Positions 18,265 through 26,611 of a DNA stretch of 64,000 nucleotides are shown here, one piece after another (positions within the stretch are counted from its first letter, which is position 1; every line of letters starts with the position of its first letter). The stretch is from Spirochaetota bacterium (GTDB lineage: Bacteria > Spirochaetota > Spirochaetia > Treponematales > Treponemataceae), in contig JAEZST010000022.1 in the NCBI GenBank assembly GCA_023443865.1, positions 806,001-870,000 of the forward strand. Reading direction: 5' to 3'. Made by a program: the position numbers and the translations under genes. Below the pieces are notes generated by a model, which saw only the letters and a list, made by a program, of their open reading frames with translations, ran no database searches and was not told the origin of the DNA.

Positions 18265-19464
18265 ATGATAATGGGCCTTCCCCTCTTTTTGCTTTTCGCG
18301 GTATACAGCGTATTCAATACCTATCTCTCCATTCTGCTGTCCGGATTAGGCTACTCCCCGGCGATGATCGGCGTGCTTCAGGGAATCTTCGAGGTCTCGG
18401 GCTTTATCTTTCCCGTGTTCGTTTCTTCACGGGTCGATAAATCGGGGCGCTACGGCCAGGCGATGGTCGCCTTCGCCCTCCTTATGGCCTTGGTACTGCC
18501 GCCCCTGGTGATCTTCAGGAATTTCGCGGTGACCGCGCTTTCCCTGGCCGTATTCGCCATCGGATTCAAGGGAGCGGTACCCGTATCCGACGCCCTAGTT
18601 TCCAGAATGCTCGGCGATAACCGGAACGATTACGGGCGCATTCGGGTTCTGGGAAGCATCGGGTTCGTGTGCATGGCCCTTGTCCTCCAGTTTACCCCCT
18701 TGGTCCGTTCCGACGAGCCCGCTTCCATCGCCTTTTGGATAGGCGCCTCGTCGATAGCCTTCGCCCTTTCGGTCGTCCTGGTTCCCGGCCTTCTCAAGGT
18801 ATGGCCCGCCCACGCCGAAGAGGCGACAATCCCTGCCGTTGAATCGGGGGAGGCGGACACTCCGACCAAGGGAACCATTGCCCGCTACCGCAAGGCGATG
18901 CGCTCCTTCGGCGTTTCGTACTGGATCGGCATAGCCCTTATTTTCCTCGGCTTTCTCGGAATGGTACCCTCCCAGCGTTTCCTTTCGCTCTATGTACGGG
19001 AATACCTCCATCTCGAATCCTATGCGGGACTTTGGGCCCTTTCCGCCGCCGCGGAAGTCCCCTTCATGTTCCTTTCCGGCTGGTTCGTGAAGAAGTTCGG
19101 TACCGCGAAAATTCTCCTGTTCTCTGTGGTGGCCATTACCGTCCGCAACCTCACCTACGCGCTGATTCCGACTTTCGGCGGGGCCGTAGCCGGACAGCTC
19201 CTCCATTCGGTCTGCTTCGGCCTCTTTCACCCCGCGGCGATCCTCTTCGTTGCCGAACGGGCCCCCAAGCGGTACATGGTCGTCGCCATGACCATTTATA
19301 CGTCCGTGGCGGTGGGCATTTCTTCCGCCCTGGGAAACGTGCTCGGCGGATTCGTGATACAGGGGTTCGGGTACCGCCCCCTGTTTTCCCTTTTCTCGCT
19401 CTTTCCCGCGCTGGCCGTCATTGCCTTTCCCTTTCTGAGGAAACGGCTGTACCGTTTCGATTGA
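18265..19464 (+). CDS. MFS transporter (MFS_1-like / nucleoside-type)
   Basis: A 399-residue protein with 12 hydrophobic segments split by a cytoplasmic loop around residues 190-215. Motif-A-like SSRVDKSGRYGQ follows segment 2, and the overall pattern (FNTYLSILLSGLGYSPAMIG) resembles the MFS_1-like branch that includes LacY/HcaT- and NupG-like carriers. Substrate unknown. The ATG lies 6 bases after the ferritin-VIT1 stop without a clear ribosome site, suggesting coupling to the upstream gene. Confidence 0.75.
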   Translation: MIMGLPLFLLFAVYSVFNTYLSILLSGLGYSPAMIGVLQGIFEVSGFIFPVFVSSRVDKSGRYGQAMVAFALLMALVLPPLVIFRNFAVTALSLAVFAIGFKGAVPVSDALVSRMLGDNRNDYGRIRVLGSIGFVCMALVLQFTPLVRSDEPASIAFWIGASSIAFALSVVLVPGLLKVWPAHAEEATIPAVESGEADTPTKGTIARYRKAMRSFGVSYWIGIALIFLGFLGMVPSQRFLSLYVREYLHLESYAGLWALSAAAEVPFMFLSGWFVKKFGTAKILLFSVVAITVRNLTYALIPTFGGAVAGQLLHSVCFGLFHPAAILFVAERAPKRYMVVAMTIYTSVAVGISSALGNVLGGFVIQGFGYRPLFSLFSLFPALAVIAFPFLRKRLYRFD

Positions 19465-19489
19465 CAGTCGCCTCGGGCTTCCCTATCAT
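19461..19489 (+). promoter_or_regulatory. Consensus promoter for leaderless DUF554 mRNA
   Basis: TTGACA (19461-19466), 17 bases, TATCAT (19484-19489). The ATG begins 9 bases after the -10 box, where transcription should start. The -35 box overlaps the stop of the MFS gene. Confidence 0.75.
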
Positions 19490-19497
19490 AAGCAATC

Positions 19498-20238
19498 ATG
19501 ATAGCGACCATCATCAACGCGTTGGCGATCGTCGCGGGTTCCTTTCTCGGACTCGCGTTCGCCCGGAAAATCACCGACGAAATGTCGGATATCATCGCCT
19601 CGGCGGCTGGTATCGTCACCCTCGTTATCGGCATGCAAATGGCGTTCCAGACCCGGAACGTCATTTACCTCGCCCTCGCCCTCATCCTCGGGGGAATCTT
19701 CGGCACCTGGTGGGATATCGACGGCCTGATCCTTTCCCTGGGCCGCTTTCTGGAGCGGCGCTTCGGCGGGGCGAAAAAAAGCCGGGTAACCGACGGTCAG
19801 CCGACCAATTCCCGCTTCGCCTACGCCTTCCTGAATTCTTCCGTGCTCTTCTGCGTGGGGGCCATGGCCATCGTGGGCTCGTTTAAGGCCGGAGTGGAGA
19901 AGGATTACACCATGCTTTTCACCAAATCGGTGCTCGACGGCTTTATGGCCATCGTATTCGCCTCGGCCATGGGCATAGGCACCGCGTTCTCGGCGCTCTC
20001 CATTTTGGTTTATCAGGGCCTCCTGACGCTGGGATCGGGCTTTCTAAAGCCCTTTATGACCGAGCAGATGGTCGCCGAGCTGACCGGAACGGGGGGGGCG
20101 CTGGTATTGATGATCGCGGTGAACCTTTTGGGCTTGCGAAAATTAAAGACGGCGAATTACCTGCCTGCCTTGCTCATCGTCGCGGGTTTCGTCCTGATCG
20201 ATCCCTGGGTTCAGCGGATTGCCGCACATTTTGTTTGA
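19498..20238 (+). CDS. DUF554 integral membrane protein
   Basis: 246 residues with six to seven hydrophobic segments. The start (IINALAIVAGSFLGLAFAR) and the LNSSVLFCVGAMAIVGS core are typical of the DUF554 (YdfK/YqgA) family, whose function is unknown. There is no ribosome site; the ATG sits at the predicted transcription start of a TTGACA-17-TATCAT promoter. The stop codon is embedded in the -35 box of the next promoter. Confidence 0.8.
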   Translation: MIATIINALAIVAGSFLGLAFARKITDEMSDIIASAAGIVTLVIGMQMAFQTRNVIYLALALILGGIFGTWWDIDGLILSLGRFLERRFGGAKKSRVTDGQPTNSRFAYAFLNSSVLFCVGAMAIVGSFKAGVEKDYTMLFTKSVLDGFMAIVFASAMGIGTAFSALSILVYQGLLTLGSGFLKPFMTEQMVAELTGTGGALVLMIAVNLLGLRKLKTANYLPALLIVAGFVLIDPWVQRIAAHFV

Positions 20239-20263
20239 CAATTCCGCCCTTTACCCGTAAAAT
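20235..20263 (+). promoter_or_regulatory. Promoter of the sugar-ABC ATPase gene
   Basis: TTGACA (20235-20240), 17 bases, TAAAAT (20258-20263); near consensus, overlapping the DUF554 stop. The leader of about 28 bases carries TAAGGAGG. Confidence 0.75.
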
Positions 20264-20297
20264 CTTTACTATAAGATAACCCCTAAGGAGGCCAGAA

Positions 20298-21410
20298 ATG
20301 GCAAAGGTAGAACTCAAGGGCATTGGCAAGGTGTACGACGGAAACGTCCGCGCCGTGGACAATGCGAACATCGTGGTCGACGACCAGGAATTCGTCGTAT
20401 TCGTCGGACCTTCCGGTTGCGGTAAGTCCACGACTCTCCGCATGGTCGCCGGTCTCGAGGAAATTTCGGAAGGCGATCTCTTTATCGACGGCGATCGCAT
20501 GAACGACGTTCCCCCGAAAGACCGCAACATCGCGATGGTTTTCCAGAACTACGCGCTGTATCCCCACATGACCGTATACGACAACATGGCGTTCGGTCTC
20601 AAGATCCGCAAAACCGACAAGAAGGAAATCGAGCGCCGCGTAAACGAGGCCGCCCGTATCCTCGATATCGAGAAGCTCCTTGACCGCAAGCCCAAGGCCC
20701 TCTCCGGCGGTCAGCGCCAGCGCGTGGCCGTCGGCCGCGCCATCGTGCGCAATCCCAAGGTCTTCCTCTTCGACGAGCCCCTTTCCAACCTCGACGCCAA
20801 GCTCCGCGTTCAGATGCGCGCCGAGATCTCCGATCTCCACAACCGCCTCAAGGCGACCATGATCTACGTTACCCACGACCAGGTCGAAGCCATGACCATG
20901 GGCGACAAGATCGTCGTCATGAAAGACGGAAAGATCCAGCAGATCGGTTCTCCGCTCTATCTCTATAATCACCCGATCAACAAGTTCGTCGCCGGCTTCA
21001 TCGGATCGCCGCCCATGAACTTCCTCACCGTGAAGGTGCTCGAGAAGGGCGGACAGGTCGTGTGCGACGAAGGTTCCTTCGAGCTCGTTCCGACCGCGGA
21101 ACAACAGAAGCTCCTCAAGGATTACATCGGTAAGGAAGTGTTCTTCGGCGTTCGCCCCGAGGACCTTACCTACGTGAAGAGTCCCGCCAGCAAGAACAAT
21201 ATGCAGATGAAGGTTAGCGTTAAGGAGCCTCTCGGCGCCGAAACCCACCTCTATCTCGCGACCAAGGCCCAGCAGGTCATCGCCCGTACCTCTCCCGACA
21301 TCGTGTTCCAGATTGGCGAAACCGTCAATTTCGAGCCCCTCATGGAGAAGGCGAAGTTCTTCGACAAGGAAACCGAACGGAACATCTGCGAAGAAGTGAA
21401 GTCCGAGTAA
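20298..21410 (+). CDS. Sugar ABC transporter ATP-binding protein, UgpC/MsmX type
   Basis: 370 residues. The ABC ATPase domain has Walker A GPSGCGKST, the Q-loop in MVFQNYALYPHMTV, signature LSGGQRQRVAVGRAI, Walker B VFLFDEPLSNLDAKL and the H-loop THDQ. A C-terminal TOBE/OB regulatory region (about 240-370, FFGVRPEDLTYV) follows, as in carbohydrate CUT1 importers. No permease or binding protein is nearby, so it may be a shared, MsmX-like ATPase serving several sugar importers (inference). It is monocistronic: consensus promoter, TAAGGAGG ribosome site and a terminator 22 bases after the stop, pointing to high expression. Confidence 0.9.
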   Translation: MAKVELKGIGKVYDGNVRAVDNANIVVDDQEFVVFVGPSGCGKSTTLRMVAGLEEISEGDLFIDGDRMNDVPPKDRNIAMVFQNYALYPHMTVYDNMAFGLKIRKTDKKEIERRVNEAARILDIEKLLDRKPKALSGGQRQRVAVGRAIVRNPKVFLFDEPLSNLDAKLRVQMRAEISDLHNRLKATMIYVTHDQVEAMTMGDKIVVMKDGKIQQIGSPLYLYNHPINKFVAGFIGSPPMNFLTVKVLEKGGQVVCDEGSFELVPTAEQQKLLKDYIGKEVFFGVRPEDLTYVKSPASKNNMQMKVSVKEPLGAETHLYLATKAQQVIARTSPDIVFQIGETVNFEPLMEKAKFFDKETERNICEEVKSE

Positions 21411-21426
21411 TCCGAAGCGATTAACG

Positions 21427-21460
21427 AAAAAAAGACCGCCGTTCGGCGGTCTTTTTTTTT
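21427..21460. terminator. Bidirectional rho-independent terminator
   Basis: AGACCGCC/GGCGGTCT 8-bp stem with loop GTTC, flanked by an A-run on the left and nine Ts on the right. It serves the ABC ATPase gene on plus and the radical SAM gene on minus. Confidence 0.92.
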
Positions 21461-21495
21461 ATGGAGTAGGCCTTCGCGAATCGGCGGGACCCCGC

Positions 21496-22479
21496 CTAGG
21501 ACTGCTTGTATGGGCCATGAGCGCAGAGCCAATCGCAAAAAAAGCAGATGTCGCCGGTTTTACCCGGGAAACGGAAGCCCCGCGCCTCAAGTTCCGCGCG
21601 ATAGGTCGCGAGCCCGGTTTGATAGCAAAGCCGGGTGTGATTCCCGCTCAATCCGGCCGCTATAAGCGCTTCCACGGGATCGTCGACGGTTCCGAGCGCC
21701 AGTTCGGGGCGTTCGTTCGCGAAACCGCAGCACGCCGCCACGGACCCGTCCGCGTGAGCGTAAAGGACGTTGCCCGGGCCGAGGCACCAATCGTCCTTAA
21801 ACCAGGCGGCCTCTTTCCATGCCTCCGGGTCGTCCGACGGGCGCGAATAGGGTATTCCCGTAACCGATATTCGGAGACCTTCGGCGCCCGCGATCGCGAC
21901 GGGCAGGCCGCCATCGAGTATCAAGTCGGCCCGGGAGCCGGATCGCGCGCTCAAGGAGGCCGCGACGCTTTTAAGAAGTTCCGTCGGATAACGGCCATCG
22001 GCGGTAAGGGCAGAGTCGATTTCAACGCCGTCCGGACGGCCCGAGATTTCGATCGCGGCCTGAAGGAAAAGCGCCGCGCGCTCGCCGTCCTGGCCGTGCC
22101 AATCGTCCAGGCTCAATCCGATAGTCCCGTCGAAGCCGGCATCGTACACGGCTTCTAGGGTTTCGCGCAATTCCGATTCGTCTTTATACCAGTCGCCGTT
22201 GGTCATGAGCCGGTCGAAAAACAAGTCAAGATTGACGGTTTCGGCGCAGAGGGCAACGAGAAAGTCAAAGGCCAGGAAGGGTTCGCCGCCCGAAAAACCC
22301 ACGCGTTCTATGCCGTTGTCGGCGCAATCCCGCAAAAAGGTGATCGCCCGTTCGACCGTAAGCCGTTTCGCGCCCGTTCCCCTGGAACGGTCAACGCGGC
22401 AATGGGCGCAGTGAAGGTTACACGCGGCGGTGGGGGCGAAAATGACTTCCTTGGGATTGAAGGGCGCGCCGCCGGTCAT
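21496..22479 (-). CDS. Radical SAM protein with C-terminal Cys cluster (SPASM-like)
   Basis: 327 residues. CNLHCAHC at residues 20-27 supplies the CxxxCxxC that holds the SAM-binding [4Fe-4S] cluster; VGFSGGEPFL is the GGE motif. The C-terminal part has CLGPGN, CCGF and CFFCDWLC, suggesting an auxiliary cluster as in SPASM/Twitch enzymes that modify peptides or proteins, though I cannot assign a substrate. Its ATG overlaps the stop of the RNB nuclease by 4 bases, so the two genes form one minus-strand unit ending at the terminator near 21440. Confidence 0.8.
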   Translation of the reverse strand: MTGGAPFNPKEVIFAPTAACNLHCAHCRVDRSRGTGAKRLTVERAITFLRDCADNGIERVGFSGGEPFLAFDFLVALCAETVNLDLFFDRLMTNGDWYKDESELRETLEAVYDAGFDGTIGLSLDDWHGQDGERAALFLQAAIEISGRPDGVEIDSALTADGRYPTELLKSVAASLSARSGSRADLILDGGLPVAIAGAEGLRISVTGIPYSRPSDDPEAWKEAAWFKDDWCLGPGNVLYAHADGSVAACCGFANERPELALGTVDDPVEALIAAGLSGNHTRLCYQTGLATYRAELEARGFRFPGKTGDICFFCDWLCAHGPYKQS

Positions 22480-24344
22480 TCGCCCTCCGGGATGAACGCG
22501 AGGCGCTGGGTGGGTAAGTCGATGTTGCCGGCCCGCACCGTGATTTCCGCGTTCAGCGGCAGATCGTCCTTGAGCGCTATCTTTGATTCCTGGCCCAGTT
22601 CAGGCACCAGGAGGGTCGAGATGGGGCCGTTCTTCTCGACTACCACGGCTTTCCCGCGCCACTGGGGATTCCGCGACAGGAAGACGAGTACCCAATGCAG
22701 GTTGGAGCTCCGTTCCGCCAGGGTGCATTCCCTAGCCGCGCCGTCCGCCGCGGCTACCTTAAGGAGGAGCTCGTCTTCGTCCATGGGCTTGCGGCCCTCT
22801 ATAAAGGCCCTGAGTTGCTGGTGCGCGATCAAATCGCCGTAGCGACGGAGCGGGCTCGTGACTTGGCTGTACATGCCGATTCCCAATCCCGCGTGATCCG
22901 AGGGGATGGTTCCGACCTTACGGGATTTCATCGAGCGGCGCTTGCGATATTCCCCGGCAAGGCCTTCCGGCAGTTCCTTGGGGATATCCGGCTTTTCCTG
23001 GCTCACGTATTGAAAGGGAATCGCGTTTTTAAAGGCGAACCGGGCCGCGCCTTCGCCCGCCAGGAGCATCATTTCCCGGACCATGTCCGCGGCGATCTCG
23101 TCCTTAACGGGCTCTATGGTTACTTCCGCGGTCCCTCCTGCGCCTTTCGCTACCGAAAGGTGTACCTCCGGCAATTCGATGGACACGGCGCCCGCGGCCT
23201 CGCGCCGGGCGATATTGCGCCGGGCGATCTCGAAAAGGGGCGCGAGGCCGCTCTCATCCTTCCGAGCCGTGGCTTCCGCGTAAGTGAGTCTCGTCACGCG
23301 TATTTTCGTTTTTTTCACCTCTACGGTATCAACGGCGCCCGTGTCGGTAAAGGTTAAGCGGAACGAGAGGGCTCGCGAAACCGGGGTAAGGCCGAGGGCG
23401 TACCATTCCAGCGCCCGATCGTCCAGCATTCGCGCGGCACCCTCGGGAACGTACAACGTCGCGCCCCGTCCGCGTGCGTCGAGATCGGCGGGGGAATCGG
23501 GGGTAACCGTGGCGGCGGGATCGGCTATGTGTACCCAAAGCGCGTTACCCTCAACGCACACGGCGTCGTCGGGATCGTTACTCCAGGCGTTATCGATGGC
23601 GAAGGATTCAAGGCGCGTCAGGTCCACGGCGTCGGCTTCGTCCGCGGGACGCGGAACCTCGACGGTCGAAGATACCAGGCTATGGTTTCGGCGGCTCGGC
23701 CAGGGGTTTCGCTCCAGTTGCCAATAACCGGAGAGCAGCATGAGCTTGTGGGCCATTTCGGGCGTTTCCGCGATGCCCGCGTCGCGAAGCGCCCTCGATT
23801 TGTCGGTATTCCCCAGGGCGAGCGCTTCCGCGTCCTGAAGGAATTTCGCGTCGCCGGGCAGTTCTATTCCGCTTTTTCCCGCAAACGTCGCCTTGACCCG
23901 ACCCGCGAAGGCTTCCCGCTCTGCGGCCTCCGATTCCCTCGCCTCCGCCTTGCGGATAATCGCTTCCGCCTCTTCCGCCGTTCGTACCCGAATAGGGGCA
24001 TCGGGCGCCGTCGCCTCGAATAAGGGCGAGGCGGAGATGGCCTGCCAGGCGGCCCAGGCGCATTCAGGGGCAATCGTGCCCCAAAGGAGTTCCGTCAGTT
24101 CCGCGAAGAGCGGGTTTTCCCCGGCGAAAAAATCCGCCGCTTCGCCCATATCGGCGTCGGGGAGGCGTTCCGTAAGCGCCGCGGATAGGGTTTTTACGGG
24201 ACCCTCGTGGAGCAAGACGATATCTTTATCGCGAACCTTTTTTTTGTCGCCCGCCAGGGTAATTTCATATTTATCGCCGTCCCGTCCGGTTACGACGGCG
24301 GGGCGAAGCTTGAATAAAACCAGTGAAAATTCCTTGAAACTCAT
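22476..24344 (-). CDS. RNB-domain exoribonuclease (RNase II/R family)
   Basis: 622 residues. A divergent N-terminal ~240 residues precedes the RNB catalytic domain. The RNB core is marked by AIDNAWSNDPDDAVCVEGNALWVHIADPAATV (divided as NDPDDAVCVE and WVHIADPA), where the clustered acidic residues bind Mg2+, and later by SHAGLGIGMYSQVTSPLRRYGDL-type text (TSPLRRYGDLIAHQQL). It degrades RNA 3' to 5'. I place the start at MSFKEF (24344) because a TACAGT box lies 5 bases before it; an ATG at 24359 is the alternative. It is smaller than typical RNase R and has no evident S1 tail. Confidence 0.82.
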   Translation of the reverse strand: MSFKEFSLVLFKLRPAVVTGRDGDKYEITLAGDKKKVRDKDIVLLHEGPVKTLSAALTERLPDADMGEAADFFAGENPLFAELTELLWGTIAPECAWAAWQAISASPLFEATAPDAPIRVRTAEEAEAIIRKAEARESEAAEREAFAGRVKATFAGKSGIELPGDAKFLQDAEALALGNTDKSRALRDAGIAETPEMAHKLMLLSGYWQLERNPWPSRRNHSLVSSTVEVPRPADEADAVDLTRLESFAIDNAWSNDPDDAVCVEGNALWVHIADPAATVTPDSPADLDARGRGATLYVPEGAARMLDDRALEWYALGLTPVSRALSFRLTFTDTGAVDTVEVKKTKIRVTRLTYAEATARKDESGLAPLFEIARRNIARREAAGAVSIELPEVHLSVAKGAGGTAEVTIEPVKDEIAADMVREMMLLAGEGAARFAFKNAIPFQYVSQEKPDIPKELPEGLAGEYRKRRSMKSRKVGTIPSDHAGLGIGMYSQVTSPLRRYGDLIAHQQLRAFIEGRKPMDEDELLLKVAAADGAARECTLAERSSNLHWVLVFLSRNPQWRGKAVVVEKNGPISTLLVPELGQESKIALKDDLPLNAEITVRAGNIDLPTQRLAFIPEGE

Positions 24345-24385
24345 GGGGCACTGTACCATTTCACGCGGCGGGCTTACAAGGTGGC

Positions 24386-24414
24386 TTGCTCTGCTTTCCC
24401 CAATTTGGTATATT
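24386..24414 (+). promoter_or_regulatory. Putative lysC promoter
   Basis: TTGCTC (24386-24391), 17 bases, TATATT (24409-24414), giving a leader of about 45 bases with GGGAG before the lysC ATG. A second -10-like TATAAC occurs at 24446. Confidence 0.45.
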
Positions 24415-24465
24415 TATGCAGAACTTCTCGACCGTATTGAATAATTATAACTGAGGGAGCGCATC

Positions 24466-25833
24466 ATGATCGTAATGAAATTTGGCGGATCCTCCGTGGC
24501 GAACGCGGAGCGTATTAAGCATGTCGCGAATATTATCAAAAGTTTCGAGGAGAAACGCCCCGTCGTCGTGCTTTCCGCCATGGGCGATACCACCGATCAC
24601 CTGCTTGAAGCCGCGGACGCCGCCCTCGAGGGTCATATTACGATCGATGCGGTGGAAAAGCTGCATTTGGACACCGCGGCGGAACTCGGCGTCCCTTCAG
24701 GCGATATCGTGAAGCTTCTCGGCGAGCTCAGAACACTGCTTACGGGCATTTCCATGCTGCGCGAGGTGACCCCCCGCTCTAAAGATTATCTGGTTTCCTT
24801 CGGCGAGCGACTGTCGGTCCGCCTGATGGCGGGCTACCTCAATGCCCTCAACATTCGCTCCGTATTTCGCGACGCCTGGGACGTCGGCTTCGTCTCTGAC
24901 TCGAATTACACGTCCGCCGACCTATTGCCCGCCACCTGGGAGAATATCCGCAAGGAATTGGGCCCATACCGGGACGGAAAAAAGGGCGACGGATTGCCGA
25001 TACCGGTCGTTACCGGGTTTATCGCCAAAGACGAGCGCGGCTTCATTACCACCCTCGGCCGGGGAGGCAGCGACCTTACCGCGACCATGCTGGGCGCCGC
25101 GCTGCGGGCCGACGAAGTGCAGACCTGGAAGGACGTCGACGGCATCCTGACCACCGATCCGCGGGTCGTGAAAGAAGCCCGCACCGTGCCCGTGGCGACC
25201 TACGACGAGGTTGCAGAGCTCGCGTATTTCGGCGCGCAGGTGCTGCATCCCCGTTCCATGCAGCCCTGCCTCCAGACCGGAACCCCTGTTCGGGTGAAGA
25301 ACTCCTACAACATCGACGCGCCCGGGTCCATTATCGTGACCCGTCATGAGGTCAAGCCGCCCTCGGTCCGCGCGATTACCTCAAAGAAGAACGTAACCCT
25401 TATCGATATCGTTTCCACCAGAATGCTGGGCCAGCACGGGTTTCTCGCCAAGGTGTTCGAGTCGTTCGCCGCCCACTCGATTTCGGTGGACGTGGTGGCC
25501 ACTTCCGAGGTTTCCGTCTCCCTGACCGTTGACAGCGAGAAGGCCCATTTCGCCGGGCTTCGCCACGATCTCGAAAAATACGCGAGCATCGATATCCGCA
25601 AGGACAAGGCCATCGTCACCATAATTTGCGACGTGCGTCGCTCCAGTTCCATTCTCGCCGCGACCTTCGCTGCCTTGGAAAAGGAGAACATCAACGTGCA
25701 GATGATCAGTCAGGGCGCCTCGAAGGTCAATATCAGCATGATCTGCGATTCCTCGGAGGCGCAGCGGGTCGTTCAGGTGCTTCACGAACGTTATTTTGGC
25801 GACGCGGGCATCGCGATCGGGGAGGGACAATGA
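24466..25833 (+). CDS. lysC: Aspartate kinase LysC
   Basis: First step of the aspartate pathway to lysine/DAP, threonine and methionine. The N-terminal kinase shows VMKFGGSSVANAERI, FGERLSVRLMAGYLN, and GRGGSDLTATMLGAAL followed by WKDVDGILTTDPR. Two ACT domains (about 300-455) for amino-acid feedback follow. 455 residues, monofunctional, of the longer class related to the ThrA/MetL kinase part. It overlaps dapB by ATGA, which suggests lysine/DAP is the main output. No tandem-Lys leader peptide is visible. Confidence 0.95.
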   Translation: MIVMKFGGSSVANAERIKHVANIIKSFEEKRPVVVLSAMGDTTDHLLEAADAALEGHITIDAVEKLHLDTAAELGVPSGDIVKLLGELRTLLTGISMLREVTPRSKDYLVSFGERLSVRLMAGYLNALNIRSVFRDAWDVGFVSDSNYTSADLLPATWENIRKELGPYRDGKKGDGLPIPVVTGFIAKDERGFITTLGRGGSDLTATMLGAALRADEVQTWKDVDGILTTDPRVVKEARTVPVATYDEVAELAYFGAQVLHPRSMQPCLQTGTPVRVKNSYNIDAPGSIIVTRHEVKPPSVRAITSKKNVTLIDIVSTRMLGQHGFLAKVFESFAAHSISVDVVATSEVSVSLTVDSEKAHFAGLRHDLEKYASIDIRKDKAIVTIICDVRRSSSILAATFAALEKENINVQMISQGASKVNISMICDSSEAQRVVQVLHERYFGDAGIAIGEGQ

Positions 25834-26609
25834 GAATTGGCATGATCGGTTTCGGAAAGATGGGGCACATGATCGCCCAGGCCGCGAAGCTGCACGGGCA
25901 CGAGATCGCGTGCACGATCGATCCCTTCGCGAAGGACGCCTCCTGCGTGACCGGCGATCCGGAAAAGATGAAATCGTGCCTTCTCGATTCCGGCGTCGAG
26001 GGCGCGATCGAGTTTTCGCACCCCTCTTCGGTATTCGGCAATATTCGAACCATTATTCCTACCGGGATTCCCCTTGTCGTGGGCACCACGGGCTGGCATG
26101 ACCGCCTTGACGAGGTGCGCGCCTCGGTGGAGGAATCGGAAACGTCCCTTCTTTATTCCTCAAACTTTTCGATCGGCGTTAACCTCTTTTATCGGATCGT
26201 ATCAGAGGCCGCGCGGCTCATGGCCGCCTTCGACGAATACGACGTCGCGCTTTTCGAGTCGCACCACAACCAAAAGGCCGATAGCCCCTCCGGTACCGCC
26301 TTGGACCTGGCGAAGCGCGTCATGGACAACATGCCCCGAAAGACGAGGCTCGTGACGGACTGCTTCGTTCGCAAGCCCGAGGCCGACGAGCTGCATCTAT
26401 CCAGCGTGCGCGTCGGGGCGGTGCCCGGAACCCACACCGTTTGGTTCGATTCCGCCGCCGATACCATCGAGTTGACCCATACCGCCAGAAATCGCGAGGG
26501 ATTCGCCCTCGGCGCCGTACGGGCCCTTGAATGGCTCACTTCGCCGGACGCGCAGGGCGCCAAAAAGCGCGGCGTGTTCACGATGAAAGACGTGTTTAAC
26601 GACCTGTAG
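25830..26609 (+). CDS. dapB: 4-hydroxy-tetrahydrodipicolinate reductase DapB
   Basis: Reduces hydroxytetrahydrodipicolinate in the DAP/lysine pathway. It has a Rossmann start (RIGMIGFGKMGHMIAQAA), the GTTGW loop, the catalytic HHNQKADSPSGTAL motif (family E-x-HH-x3-K-x-D-x-PSGTA) and a C-terminal NREGFALGAVRA. 259 residues. The start at 25830 is fixed by the ATGA overlap with lysC and GGAGGG upstream. The pair indicates this organism makes DAP or lysine itself. Confidence 0.95.
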   Translation: MRIGMIGFGKMGHMIAQAAKLHGHEIACTIDPFAKDASCVTGDPEKMKSCLLDSGVEGAIEFSHPSSVFGNIRTIIPTGIPLVVGTTGWHDRLDEVRASVEESETSLLYSSNFSIGVNLFYRIVSEAARLMAAFDEYDVALFESHHNQKADSPSGTALDLAKRVMDNMPRKTRLVTDCFVRKPEADELHLSSVRVGAVPGTHTVWFDSAADTIELTHTARNREGFALGAVRALEWLTSPDAQGAKKRGVFTMKDVFNDL

Positions 26610-26611
26610 GA

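Noticed and set aside
24416..24454. Short ORF (ATG to TGA, 12 codons) just upstream of lysC as a possible leader peptide
   Set aside because: Its ATG lies only one base after the best -10 box, so upstream of the expected transcript start. It has no Lys or Thr codon run.
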